Positions 9,288 to 16,919 of a stretch of DNA of 64,000 bases are shown one piece after another. A program made the translations under genes and the position numbers. A model generated the notes under the pieces. The model did no database searches, was not told the DNA's origin, and saw only the letters and a program-made list of their open reading frames with translations. The stretch is from NCBI GenBank assembly GCA_021821085.1, contig JAKACV010000002.1, forward strand, positions 1 through 64,000, given 5' to 3'. Source of the stretch: Bacillota bacterium (lineage in GTDB: Bacteria; Bacillota; Bacilli; Alicyclobacillales; SLC66). Each line of letters begins with the position of its first letter. Position 1 is the first letter of the stretch.

Positions 9288-9323
9288 ATAGTGAGAAGAA
9301 AAATTTTCGAGGAGGAAAACACA

Positions 9324-9731
9324 ATGGCAATGGTAATTGGTGGCAATATCGTGGACGCCCATGTGGTTGAGGGTATTTCCCAGAAAACTGGAAATGCCTA
9401 TAGGATGGTGACGGCAAAAATTCTGACGGATTTTGGTTTATCAGAAAATCCCAAAAAAGATTTGGTTGATGTCCAAATGGACAGTGAATTTCCAGACGAT
9501 GCCATCCAAAAATTTATGGAGGCAATCAATCGCGATCAGTTCCAGAAAGTAGAAGTCAGGGTCACAAACATGAGTTCTCGCGTGTTCGGAAATTCGGCTC
9601 AGACGGCGTTAAGCGTCGAGTTTCTAAAACCTGCAATCAAAATTCCTGAGAAGGAGAAAGCCGCTGCACAAAATGCACAAAACGCTGTGGAATCCCCCGA
9701 GAAGCCTTCGGGAAAATCTGAGAGCAAATAA
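9324..9731 (+). CDS. possible single-stranded DNA-binding protein of the element
   Basis: A 135-residue protein whose first 100 residues alternate beta-like stretches (MAMVIGGNIVDAHVVEGIS, VEVRVTNMSSRVFGNSAQT), in keeping with an OB-fold. The C-terminal tail (about 103-135) is Ala/Glu/Lys-rich and looks disordered. A short beta domain with a disordered tail, placed after a rolling-circle initiator, fits an SSB, but the tail lacks the acidic DDDLPF-type tip of host SSB. The identification is inference. GAGGAGG lies eight bases before the ATG. The repeated promoter-like motif ends 36 bp upstream, and a terminator follows at 9797. Confidence 0.5.
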   Translation: MAMVIGGNIVDAHVVEGISQKTGNAYRMVTAKILTDFGLSENPKKDLVDVQMDSEFPDDAIQKFMEAINRDQFQKVEVRVTNMSSRVFGNSAQTALSVEFLKPAIKIPEKEKAAAQNAQNAVESPEKPSGKSESK

Positions 9732-9796
9732 TCTCGTTCAGTCTTGTCCTGTATTAAGTACCTTCTCACCCGATTAGGGTTGCGTGGGAAAAATCG

Positions 9797-9837
9797 AAGC
9801 GCCTTGGCGGTGATCATTCTGCCTCGGCGCTTTTTTT
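9797..9837 (+). terminator. Rho-independent terminator
   Basis: AAGCGCC (9797-9803) pairs with GGCGCTT (9826-9832). An inner GGC/GCC pair and seven T residues support termination after the SSB-like gene. Confidence 0.75.
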
Positions 9838-9939
9838 AATAAAGACAATGATTCACCGCCTGACTGAATCGCAACCCATTAGGCATGGAACGTGCCAAAT
9901 TCACTGTAAGCAAAAAAATCTGCAAGGGAGAGGAAAAAC

Positions 9940-10002
9940 ATGAGGGCTATTATGAGGGAGGTGTCCAATCGTGGCTGGAATCAGGCTTTACACGTTCAAT
10001 GA
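9940..10002 (+). CDS. possible 20-aa leader peptide
   Basis: An ATG with a good ribosome-binding site (GGGAGAGG) opens a 20-codon frame that ends inside the next gene in another frame. Its codons 5-8 form the ribosome-binding site (GGGAGGTG) of that next gene. Translation of the leader would therefore open or cover the downstream start, an arrangement seen in coupled or attenuated genes. It could equally be chance. Confidence 0.3.
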   Translation: MRAIMREVSNRGWNQALHVQ

Positions 10003-10228
10003 CGAAGAATTTCTGAACCTATTTGATGCGTTTAGCAAGTTCGAAAATTTACGCATTCGCAAGTCAAGAAGTGATCACATGTATGCAAATATTACTCAGG
10101 ATCTACTTGTCAGCGTGTTCGTGGATGGTGTGGATTTCGCGCAAGTTGTCCAAAAGGGTGAGCGTTCCATATCGGGAATGGAGTTGAAACGGCGGCTGTC
10201 AGCAGTATTGGGGAGGGGTCAGACATGA
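9971..10228 (+). CDS. small unknown element protein
   Basis: An 85-residue protein starting at GTG, with GGGAGGTG eight bases upstream. It has no recognised domain. A basic helix-like stretch (FENLRIRKSRSD) and the C-terminal MELKRRLSAVLGRGQ suggest a small nucleic-acid or protein-binding adaptor, but this is only appearance. The stop overlaps the next start (ATGA), so the two are translationally coupled in an operon that runs toward the FtsK-like gene. Confidence 0.6.
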   Translation: MAGIRLYTFNDEEFLNLFDAFSKFENLRIRKSRSDHMYANITQDLLVSVFVDGVDFAQVVQKGERSISGMELKRRLSAVLGRGQT

Positions 10229-10515
10229 TTGTTTCAGGTATTTTGCGACACTTGAAGGTAGTGGAAATTCCTCGCGAAGATGGCGGCACAAGACAAATTC
10301 TTCAATTGTTTTTCGATGAAGATACTCTGGTGCAGAAAAATTTTCACTCTGTTTTTGTGAGTGAAGTAAGTGACGATTTTCTCAGCGCTTATGCTCGTAG
10401 CCGTGAACTCTATGTATTGGTGACGGTGCGGTCGATTGTACATAAGCAATCGCAAAACGGCAGGGCTTTCACTAATTTTTTCGGTGAGGTTGGCGATTGG
10501 AAGATTCTCAGCTAG
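10225..10515 (+). CDS. small unknown element protein
   Basis: A 96-residue protein that overlaps the preceding gene by four bases. The pattern is beta-strand rich (ILRHLKVVEIPR, ELYVLVTVRSIVHK, RAFTNFFGEVGDWKIL) and could be a compact beta-barrel, perhaps another OB-fold. No family recognised. It belongs to the same operon as the flanking genes at 9971 and 10528. Confidence 0.6.
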   Translation: MIVSGILRHLKVVEIPREDGGTRQILQLFFDEDTLVQKNFHSVFVSEVSDDFLSAYARSRELYVLVTVRSIVHKQSQNGRAFTNFFGEVGDWKILS

Positions 10516-10527
10516 GGGGCGGTGGTC

Positions 10528-10737
10528 ATGGATCGTGGCGACAAGGTATGGTTTCAAGACGGTAAATTCCGAAAGCTGGGGCTGGTTGTTCATATCGACG
10601 GCCTGTTAGCTCGTGTGAATCCTTACTCAGGTGATCGCTTGCTGACTATCCCCATTCGACACTTGGTGATTGCGGATGACAGGGTATTTCAGTTGAGGAG
10701 GTTCAGATGGTACTGGGACAGTGAGCGTTTTGGCTGA
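10528..10737 (+). CDS. small unknown element protein
   Basis: A 69-residue protein. The first half (DRGDKVWFQDGKFRKLGLVVHIDG) reads like an SH3-like or KOW-like barrel, and the C terminus is rich in Arg and Trp. The ATG at 10528 has GGGGGCGG six bases before it. It immediately precedes the translocase gene and probably belongs to its operon. Function unknown. Confidence 0.55.
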   Translation: MDRGDKVWFQDGKFRKLGLVVHIDGLLARVNPYSGDRLLTIPIRHLVIADDRVFQLRRFRWYWDSERFG

Positions 10738-10801
10738 TAGCTGGTGTGATTGTGTACGTGGAAGGTGCGGTAGTATTTTTCCAAATGAGGGGGTACAGAT
10801 A

Positions 10802-12517
10802 ATGAGTCTGATGGGGAAAATCGGCGCGGCAGTGGAAGACCATCTGACCGAGAAATTAGGCATTACGCCCGATGCCACGCAAGGCGTCCGGCAGATTGAT
10901 TTTGAGTCAATGCTGCATGAGTCTCCGGAAGAGGCCAAAGCCCGTCAAAAGGCGGAAAAACACCGTGCTATCCAGCATGTGCGCGAAAATCGGCCTGCGT
11001 GGTTTAAGTGGGCCTATCGCGGATCGTTAGCAGGTTCCATCCTGATAGCTCCAATGATTTTTGGCTTGGCCGGAAATGTTTTGTGGACGTTTACTTATTG
11101 GGCGTGGTACGGCTTGGCGCTCATCGGGGTCAGGATTGATACAGGCTTGAGGGCCAGAAAGCTTCTTTGTGGCGGCAGATCGGCGCAATCTCACAGTACC
11201 GAGGCGATGGAAGAAACCACGGATTACGCTCGTGTCGTGAGGGTCAGTGTGATTGAGGCTTGGTATTCTGTCTCCGGTCAGGGAAATCTTTCGTATGTGG
11301 ACGAGAAAACAGGTCATGTGCATCGAGGAAGTATGGAGATTAAGCCGAATGAGGCATTTAGCCAGGTGAAGGCAATCGCGTATCCCAAAAGCCAAAAAGG
11401 TAAATTTGATTCCAAAGGTTCGTTTGACATATCGCTGGTGAAATCTCATGCTTTGGCGAAAGTCAAAATCGGCACAACACTCGGAAAATATCAAAGTCAG
11501 TTTGCGGACACGCTCATCAGTATTTTAAATGAAAGAATTGTTTGGGATTCGCTTATCACCTGGCATTTGGTCTGGGAGCGGGGTACTTCTGTAGGATACG
11601 TGATCCCTGTTCTACAAGCCAATATCCGCGAGTTCGTTCAGTTCGGTGCCAAACAACTTGCAAACATAGACGCTTATCCTAAGGTTGCCCTTGGATTTGG
11701 CGAGGATGATAAGCGCGTCAGCTTAGATTTTAGTAAGCAAGCGCATTTACTTGTGGCTGGTACAACTGGCGGTGGCAAATCCAATATTTTGAATTTTATC
11801 ATGACACAATTACTCAACGCGAAGAAAACTCATGATTTGCACATTTTTATGGTCGATCTCAAGCGAGGGGTGGAATTTGGCATATATCGTCCATATGTAG
11901 AAAAAGTTTGCTACGAATTTACTGATGTTTTCCAAGTGATTGACCAGTTTTATTCAGAAATGATGAGGCGTTATGGCCTCTTGGAGTCTATGGGCAAGAG
12001 GAAATGGGATGACAAAGGCACTGGCATAACTGGTGAATATTTCTTGATTATGGATGAAGTCGCGCAGGTTTTTGACGCTGCTCTCAGGTCGCCTTCAAGT
12101 GGCCTCGACAAAGATACTCGCGCTGGACTGGAGAAAGCCTATACTCGTTTTAGCCAGATCCTTGCTTTGGGTCGCGCCGCCGGATTCCATGTCATAACTG
12201 CTACTCAACGTCCAGATGCAAGCATTATTTCCACACGTGAGCGTGAGCTTTATGGTTGGAGACTGGCGGGAAAATTGAACACAGCCGATTCTAGTGCCAT
12301 TGTCTTAGGGGATGGAGAATATTCGGCGTCGAATCTCCCGCCAGTGAAAGGCCGTATGGCGGTCAGGGAAATTGGCACAGAAGTGGTAGAATTTCAGTCG
12401 CCTTATGTGGCTACGGAAATCTTGGAAGAATATTTCCGCCTGTATGCTGGTTCAGCGCCAGATTCCGTTGATTCTACTGATGACATTCCCGATCCTGAGA
12501 CCGAAGTAATTATCTAA
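10802..12517 (+). CDS. membrane-anchored FtsK/SpoIIIE-family DNA translocase (TcpA/ConQ-like)
   Basis: A 571-residue protein with a charged N-terminal domain, two adjacent membrane segments (about 74-92 and 94-112) and a C-terminal FtsK-type ATPase. Walker A is GTTGGGKS (320-327) and Walker B is YFLIMDEV (413-420). ITATQRPDASI (465-475) matches the sensor region of the family. TcpA/ConQ proteins couple the relaxosome to a mating channel, while actinomycete TraB translocates DNA on its own. No VirB4, VirB6 or peptidoglycan hydrolase gene is present in the element, so a TraB-like single-protein transfer or mobilisation by another element is the likely role. The ATG at 10802 is chosen over upstream codons because GAGGGGGT lies just before it and family members start near there. 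Confidence 0.8.
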   Translation: MSLMGKIGAAVEDHLTEKLGITPDATQGVRQIDFESMLHESPEEAKARQKAEKHRAIQHVRENRPAWFKWAYRGSLAGSILIAPMIFGLAGNVLWTFTYWAWYGLALIGVRIDTGLRARKLLCGGRSAQSHSTEAMEETTDYARVVRVSVIEAWYSVSGQGNLSYVDEKTGHVHRGSMEIKPNEAFSQVKAIAYPKSQKGKFDSKGSFDISLVKSHALAKVKIGTTLGKYQSQFADTLISILNERIVWDSLITWHLVWERGTSVGYVIPVLQANIREFVQFGAKQLANIDAYPKVALGFGEDDKRVSLDFSKQAHLLVAGTTGGGKSNILNFIMTQLLNAKKTHDLHIFMVDLKRGVEFGIYRPYVEKVCYEFTDVFQVIDQFYSEMMRRYGLLESMGKRKWDDKGTGITGEYFLIMDEVAQVFDAALRSPSSGLDKDTRAGLEKAYTRFSQILALGRAAGFHVITATQRPDASIISTRERELYGWRLAGKLNTADSSAIVLGDGEYSASNLPPVKGRMAVREIGTEVVEFQSPYVATEILEEYFRLYAGSAPDSVDSTDDIPDPETEVII

Positions 12518-12542
12518 TTTTGAGGCTTCAGCGCAAAGCCCA

Positions 12543-12825
12543 GTCGCCTGACCGTCCCTTTAGGGGCGTTCTTCTAGCGCGACACGAACCACACCACCCA
12601 TGGGGTCCCGTGTCAAGGGTCAATCGCGGTACCGGACCGACGACGAACAAATAACTTGGTGGCAGAAAACTCCCGTGTTGGCACCGCCGTTCTTTGGCGG
12701 TGCCAACATGAAAGGGTAACTTAGTGCCGTAATCGTCGGCGGGAGGATAAGGAGTGATTGGCCCTTGATACGGGGGAGGGTGGTGTGGTAGCATACCCGT
12801 GCTAGAGCGCCCCAGGGAAGGCGAC
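12543..12825 (+). ncRNA. large nested stem structure: novel structured RNA or single-strand origin
   Basis: No gene occupies 12518-12902. Hand pairing gives one continuous nested rod: 12543-12549 with 12819-12825 (7 bp), 12555-12559 with 12814-12818 (5 bp), 12563-12568 with 12808-12813 (6 bp), 12574-12578 with 12801-12805 (5 bp), 12589-12599 with 12778-12788 (11 bp), 12607-12625 with 12756-12774 (19 bp, two G-T wobbles), 12637-12643 with 12733-12739 (7 bp), and an apical perfect hairpin 12676-12688 with 12696-12708 (13 bp, loop GTTCTTT). A Rho-independent terminator follows at 12850. Both an abundant structured RNA and an RCR single-strand origin would fit. No known family (SRP RNA, 6S, tmRNA, RNase P) was recognised. 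Confidence 0.65.
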
Positions 12826-12849
12826 GACATTTATTGCGATTATTCTCAC

Positions 12850-12882
12850 AGGCTCCTTGTCTAATGGCAGGGAGCTTTTTTA
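12850..12882 (+). terminator. Rho-independent terminator after the structured region
   Basis: AGGCTCC (12850-12856) pairs with GGAGCTT (12871-12877, one wobble) and runs into six T residues. It would end a transcript that covers the nested stem structure, or the translocase operon. Confidence 0.65.
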
Positions 12883-12902
12883 TTGAAGGGGGGTTGATCA
12901 AA

Positions 12903-13076
12903 ATGGACGAGTTTGATGGATTTCTCGTGTGTTCAGCCTGTTCAACGCCGTGGTGGTTCAACGAAATTGAGTTGCTTGAGGACGGCGGATACACGTATTT
13001 CACCTGTACTGAGTGTGGATTTTCTACTCTCGTTTATGTTGGAAAAGGGGATGATGACGATGTTTTGGGGGAATAA
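12903..13076 (+). CDS. small zinc-ribbon protein
   Basis: A 57-residue protein with two CxxC pairs (CSAC near residue 11, CTEC near residue 39), the signature of a zinc ribbon, and an acidic C terminus (GKGDDDD). The ATG has a G-rich ribosome-binding site (AAGGGGGG). The next gene starts inside its last codons, so the two zinc-ribbon proteins are coupled. Such proteins often modulate transcription or bind nucleic acid. The specific role is unknown. Confidence 0.65.
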   Translation: MDEFDGFLVCSACSTPWWFNEIELLEDGGYTYFTCTECGFSTLVYVGKGDDDDVLGE

Positions 13077-13446
13077 AGTTCGTCCTGGTCGTTTTTATGA
13101 CTATGATCCAAAAACGAAACAACCTGTCAGGATTCATAAAGCTGAGTTTGAATCCTTTAAGTCACGGAATCAATCTGAACGTGCGCTTCCGTTAACGAAC
13201 CGTTATCAGCTTGCGGCACGTGGCGCTCTGGAGATCGGAAAGGCGCTGTTTGTTGGAACGGGCTATGATACTGCGACTTCAAATACCGTGAACTGTCCGA
13301 ATTGCGAGGCGCAAATGGTCAAAACCGCATATCAGCATGAGAAAAACGAAGTGGGTTTGTATGACTTGGTGTACGTTTGCGGTCGGTGTGGCTTCCGGTG
13401 GTTTGTACCTGATTCTGTCATAAATCCGAAGAAGGGGCGGTCATAA
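13060..13446 (+). CDS. zinc-ribbon protein of the element
   Basis: A 128-residue protein. CPNC (about 81-84) and CGRC (about 109-112) in the C-terminal part form a second zinc ribbon. The N-terminal part (YDYDPKTKQPVRIHKAEF) is unfamiliar. ATG 13060 is preferred over 13051 and 13054 because AAAAGGGG then lies at a normal distance. It overlaps the previous gene by 17 bases, and the stop overlaps the next ATG (TAATG). No specific function can be assigned. Confidence 0.6.
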   Translation: MFWGNKVRPGRFYDYDPKTKQPVRIHKAEFESFKSRNQSERALPLTNRYQLAARGALEIGKALFVGTGYDTATSNTVNCPNCEAQMVKTAYQHEKNEVGLYDLVYVCGRCGFRWFVPDSVINPKKGRS

Positions 13447-13742
13447 TGGCTTACGTTTATGGTTTTAATGGCAGGTTTGATGTTTCCCCTAATTTTTGGC
13501 TGGGCAATCGTAATACCGGTCTTCTCCAGATGGCAAGAGAAACATTTGAGCGCTCCTTAACGGGGGTGCTTTTTTGTTGGGAGGGATGCCTTGTGAATGT
13601 GCCTGGGAATTAGGCGGTCTATGATAAGGAACGGGTCATTGGTGAGTGTCTTGACCGGGATCGTGCCGTTGCCCGTGTGAATGCGTATTTGGAAATGATT
13701 GAAAACGCGCGTCAGGGATGGAGGGAGCAGCATGGAACTTGA
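13446..13742 (+). pseudogene. small element gene split by an in-frame TAG
   Basis: The frame opens with TAATG coupling to the zinc-ribbon gene, encodes 55 residues, meets TAG at 13611-13613, and continues open for another 42 codons (VYDKERVIGECLDRDRAVARVN and on). It ends at TGA 13740-13742, overlapping the start of the excisionase-like gene. The second half looks like genuine coiled protein sequence. A terminator-like hairpin (13549-13575) lies inside the first half, which argues that transcription may stop here, so the frame may be decayed. Confidence 0.35.
13549..13575 (+). terminator. probable Rho-independent terminator
   Basis: AGCGCTCC (13549-13556) pairs with GGGGTGCT (13563-13570, two wobbles), followed by a run of T residues. 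It lies inside a small questionable reading frame. Confidence 0.5.
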
Positions 13743-13911
13743 GCGTTTGCTGATTGCTGAGGAAGTGGCCGAAATCTTAAAAGTGAATAAGGATCGTGTA
13801 TATTCTTTGGCTCGACAGGGTGTGATTCCTCACGTTCGGATTGGGCGTCAGGTGAGGTTTTCTGAATCAGCGCTTCATGATTGGATTTTGCGTGGAGGTC
13901 AAGTTTCTTAA
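13732..13911 (+). CDS. excisionase-type helix-turn-helix protein
   Basis: A 59-residue protein of the MerR-like excisionase (HTH_17) type. LIAEEVAEILKVNKDRVYSL forms the helix-turn-helix and HVRIGRQVRFSESALHDW the wing. Such proteins bend attachment-site DNA so that an integrase excises instead of integrating. Its place about 150 bp from a tRNA-half junction supports that role. GGAGGG lies seven bases before the ATG. No integrase gene is present on this side of the element, so one would have to lie left of the window or be supplied in trans. A general DNA-binding regulator is the alternative. Confidence 0.7.
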   Translation: MELERLLIAEEVAEILKVNKDRVYSLARQGVIPHVRIGRQVRFSESALHDWILRGGQVS

Positions 13912-14078
13912 CGAGTCATTTCCAGTTCCGTGATCTAGTCATGATCTAGTTTCTCAAAATAACTCACAAAAACTACGGACAACACGATCATGTTCAAACG
14001 CAAATAATCCTTGATAAATCAACACTCTTAGCCACTCAGAACAACTCAAATAACCGGGGAAAAAGCGGCAGAGTGCGC
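13912..14078. other. putative attachment-site arm region
   Basis: Non-coding AT-rich DNA between the excisionase-like gene and the tRNA-Val fragment. It contains a tandem pair TGATCTAGT (13931-13939 and 13942-13950) and related short repeats (AACTCA) near 13970 and 14043. Short direct repeats next to an attachment core are typical Xis or integrase arm sites. Binding is inferred only. Confidence 0.4.
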
Positions 14079-14123
14079 CTTACAAGCAGGGGGTCGGCGG
14101 TTCGAGACCGTCATCGCCCACCA
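14079..14123 (+). pseudogene. 3' half of a tRNA-Val (TAC) gene: probable attachment site
   Basis: The sequence from the anticodon loop (CTTACAA) through the 3' anticodon strand GCAGG, the variable loop, the T arm (GGCGG-TTCGAGA-CCGTC), the acceptor strand ATCGCCC and ACCA is a normal tRNA-Val. The 5' half does not match: the bases before the loop cannot pair with GCAGG and no GGGCGAT acceptor strand is present. A break exactly at the anticodon loop is where tyrosine integrases recombine. The intact tRNA-Val is expected at the other end of the element, left of this window. Confidence 0.7.
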
Positions 14124-14126
14124 TGT

Positions 14127-14203
14127 GGAACTGTGGTGTAGTGGCCTAACATGCCTGCCTGTCACGCAGGAGATCGCGGGTTCGAATCCCGTCAGTTCCG
14201 CCA
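14127..14203 (+). tRNA. tRNA-Asp (anticodon GTC)
   Basis: Full cloverleaf: acceptor GGAACTG/CAGTTCC, anticodon stem CCTGC/GCAGG around loop CTGTCAC with anticodon GTC, T arm GCGGG-TTCGAAT-CCCGT, discriminator G and encoded CCA. It follows the truncated tRNA-Val by three bases, so both were once part of one tRNA cluster. Confidence 0.95.
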
Positions 14204-14212
14204 AAATAGTGC

Positions 14213-14258
14213 GCGGCGATGTCATCTGGGTAAAGATGACATCGCCGCGTTGTTTTAT
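14213..14258 (+). terminator. Rho-independent terminator of the tRNA unit
   Basis: A perfect 15-bp stem, GCGGCGATGTCATCT (14213-14227) with AGATGACATCGCCGC (14234-14248), followed by a T-rich tail. Confidence 0.85.
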
Positions 14259-14402
14259 CTGTGAAACACGGAGCTGTTTGCAATGTCCGATACATTGGTT
14301 CACTCATTGCAAAAAAGCTCGACACTGATTACCCTTGTTATTTTAGATCATATTACATACGATATAGGTAGCATGTACAAGGATACGAAAATCTACTGAC
14401 GT

Positions 14403-15119
14403 ATGAAAGGTTGGTTTACTGTGCATCACATTTTAGTCGTTGATGATGAGGAACCGATTGCTGATATCTTGCGATTTCAATTAGAGAAAGCTGGTTATCG
14501 AGTTTCTATAGCCCAGGATGGGGAAGAGGCAGTCCGGTTCCTTGAAAATCCGCCTCTGTCGGTTGAATTAGTTTTGCTTGATCTTATGCTACCTAAAAAA
14601 GATGGATTTGAAGTGTGTAAGGAAGTTAGACAATTCTCCAATGTGCCTATCATCATGCTTACGGCCAGAGATGCGGAGTTAGATAAAGTACTCGGTTTAG
14701 AACTGGGTGCGGATGATTACGTGACAAAGCCATTCAGTGCTCGCGAATTGCTTGCGCGTGTGAAGGCAAACTTGCGCAGGCAACTCTCCCAAGAGGATGG
14801 AGAAAATGGTCGTAAAGAGCAAATTCAATGCGCTGGCCTAGTGATTGATCCAAAGACGATGCAAGTGGTACGAGAAGGGATTGAAATTGTCCTGACGCAT
14901 CGCGAATTTGAACTGTTATTATACATGGCGCGTCACCCTGGAGTCGTATACTCTAGAGAACAACTATTACAAGATGTATGGGGATACGATTATCTGGGAG
15001 ATGAGCGGACGGTTGATGTAACGATTCGTCGCTTACGTGAAAAATTAGAGAAGGATCCAAGTAATCCAGTGTACATTTTGACGCGGCGTGGGGCAGGGTA
15101 TCTTTTTCGTCGAAGTTAG
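14403..15119 (+). CDS. walR: response regulator WalR (YycF)
   Basis: An OmpR-family regulator of 238 residues. The receiver domain has the acidic pocket DDEE (14-17), phospho-acceptor D60 in [14 protein letters not shown] in IIMLTAR and K in DYVTKPFS. A winged-helix DNA-binding domain ends with [15 protein letters not shown]. WalR controls cell-wall autolysin genes and is essential in low-GC Gram-positives. The identity rests on strong similarity in the receiver and on the operon walR-walK-walH-walI-walJ. GTG 14421 is a possible alternative start, giving [11 protein letters not shown], closer to the usual WalR N terminus. It is the first gene after the tRNA-Asp terminator. Confidence 0.93.
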   Translation: MKGWFTVHHILVVDDEEPIADILRFQLEKAGYRVSIAQDGEEAVRFLENPPLSVELVLLDLMLPKKDGFEVCKEVRQFSNVPIIMLTARDAELDKVLGLELGADDYVTKPFSARELLARVKANLRRQLSQEDGENGRKEQIQCAGLVIDPKTMQVVREGIEIVLTHREFELLLYMARHPGVVYSREQLLQDVWGYDYLGDERTVDVTIRRLREKLEKDPSNPVYILTRRGAGYLFRRS

Positions 15120-15131
15120 GTGAGATTCGTT

Positions 15132-16919
15132 ATGTGGCAAAGTGTTCGAACTAAACTCACCATTGTGTACCTCTTGCTTATTCTCTTTGCTATGGAGTTA
15201 ATTGGCGCGTATTTTATTCAATCTCTTAATCACTATTTCATTGACAATTATACGAAGACCATTACGCACGAAGCACAACTTTTGGCGAGTGTGGTCAACT
15301 TCCCTCTTTCGGCTGAAAATGGACAAGCATCGAATCATCTCCGCGCTTTTTTGCAGCCAGTATCAGAGATTTCTGGTGCAACTGTGTATGTTTTAGATAA
15401 AAACGGGATCGTTGTTGGAACGTCAGGCAATCCATACATAACGGGTCAAAAAAGAGTTGATCCAGAAGTCACGGGCGCATTACTTGGACTAAAGACGGAG
15501 GATATTGCAGTAAATTCGCAAAATGGTCAACGCTATCTCTATTTAGCTGTACCCATTCGATTACAGGGGAGTATTAAAGGAGCCATTGAACTGGTGGCAC
15601 CCATGAACTCGATTTATCGATCGATCTCGCGGGTCATTATTATTTTTGCAACGGGTACACTGCTCGCTCTCGGTTTAACAGCACTTCTGGCGGGAATTAT
15701 CGCGCGTACGATCACGGGTCCCATTACAGCGATTACACGTACAGCAAGGGCTCTCGCGGGAGGGGACTTTAATCAAGTCGTTGAGATCTATTCAAATGAT
15801 GAAATTGGCGAGTTAGGCGCGACTTTTAACATGTTGACGAGGCGGTTAAAACAATCGATGTTTAGCACAGAGCAAGAGAAACGTCGATTGCAGGCGGTTA
15901 TGTCCACGATGAGCGATGGCGTGATTGCAACAAGTGGTCAAGGCGACATGGTATTAATTAATCCAGCCGCATTGCATTACCTCCGTACGGATCTGACTGC
16001 GATAGGGACAAAGTTGACAGAGTTTTTACCAGATATATCTATGGAGGAGTCTCAACAAATTGTTGAGGTAAATGGAAGGTTTCTTGCGATCTCTATTATG
16101 GAATTATATCCAAATGAACGAGTGCAAACGCAATTTGCTGATTCACCCGATCCCTGGTTTGAAGAGAAGAGCGGGTTAGTTTATGTGATGAGGGATGTTA
16201 CGGAAGAGACACTTCTTGAAGCATCTCGCAAGCGCTTTGTGGCGGATGTATCGCATGAGCTACGCACGCCGCTGACAACGATTAAAAGTTATGAAGAAGC
16301 GCTATTAGAGGGTGCTGTTGAGGACGTGGAGTTGGCGACAAACTTTCTTAAGGTCATGAATCGTGAGACTGATCGAATGATTCGATTGATTCGTGATTTG
16401 TTGCAATTGTCGCGGTTTGATGCAGGGTATGAAGTTTTACGTAAGGAAATTATTTCCACCGAGGAACTGGGCACCCGCTTGGCGGAGCGATTTGCATTGA
16501 TTGCGTTTGAGGCTGAGTTGAAATTCATCGTAGAAATTGAACAAAATGCTTGGGTGCAGGTAGACCGTGATCGCATCGATCAAGTATTGGACAATGTGAT
16601 ATCAAATTCCTTAAAGTATACGGCAAAACATGGATCCATTATTGTGAGGGCAGAGGTTGACGATTTGAAGAGTGAAGCAAGGTTAATCCTGCAGGATACT
16701 GGAGCGGGGATTCCTGCAGAAGAATTGCCACATATCTTTGATCGATTTTATCGTGTAGATAAAGCACGTTCGCGGCAATTGGGTGGTACAGGACTTGGGC
16801 TGTCTATTGCTCAGGAAATTATTCATGCTCATGGCGGTGAGATTGAAGTTCGGAGTGAATTTGGGAAGGGAACTCAAGTCATGATTACGCTTCCGCGATA
16901 TGAGGAGGAGATTCTATGA
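15132..16919 (+). CDS. walK: sensor histidine kinase WalK (YycG)
   Basis: The 595-residue protein has an N-terminal membrane segment, an extracellular domain of about 130 residues, a second membrane segment (VIIIFATGTLLALGLTALLAG), a HAMP linker, a PAS-like domain with an insert, the HisKA phospho-acceptor (VADVSHELRTPLTTIKSY) and the ATPase N, G1 and G2 boxes (NVISNSLKYTA, DTGAGIP, GGTGLGLS). It senses cell-wall status at the division site and phosphorylates WalR. ATG 15132 is chosen because AGGTGAG precedes it. It overlaps the next gene by four bases. Confidence 0.93.
   Translation: MWQSVRTKLTIVYLLLILFAMELIGAYFIQSLNHYFIDNYTKTITHEAQLLASVVNFPLSAENGQASNHLRAFLQPVSEISGATVYVLDKNGIVVGTSGNPYITGQKRVDPEVTGALLGLKTEDIAVNSQNGQRYLYLAVPIRLQGSIKGAIELVAPMNSIYRSISRVIIIFATGTLLALGLTALLAGIIARTITGPITAITRTARALAGGDFNQVVEIYSNDEIGELGATFNMLTRRLKQSMFSTEQEKRRLQAVMSTMSDGVIATSGQGDMVLINPAALHYLRTDLTAIGTKLTEFLPDISMEESQQIVEVNGRFLAISIMELYPNERVQTQFADSPDPWFEEKSGLVYVMRDVTEETLLEASRKRFVADVSHELRTPLTTIKSYEEALLEGAVEDVELATNFLKVMNRETDRMIRLIRDLLQLSRFDAGYEVLRKEIISTEELGTRLAERFALIAFEAELKFIVEIEQNAWVQVDRDRIDQVLDNVISNSLKYTAKHGSIIVRAEVDDLKSEARLILQDTGAGIPAEELPHIFDRFYRVDKARSRQLGGTGLGLSIAQEIIHAHGGEIEVRSEFGKGTQVMITLPRYEEEIL

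Noticed and set aside
12543..12825. SRP RNA, 6S RNA, retron or TnpB omega RNA
   Set aside because: No SRP apical GGAA loop, no 6S open bubble, no reverse transcriptase or TnpB adjoining; none of the signature sequences is present.
12528..13003. Minus-strand frames across the structured region
   Set aside because: No ribosome-binding sites, odd Pro-rich composition, and the stretch is better explained by nested base pairing.
14046..14303. Minus-strand open frame over the tRNA region
   Set aside because: It is the usual false frame across tRNA genes and overlaps the tRNA-Asp cloverleaf.
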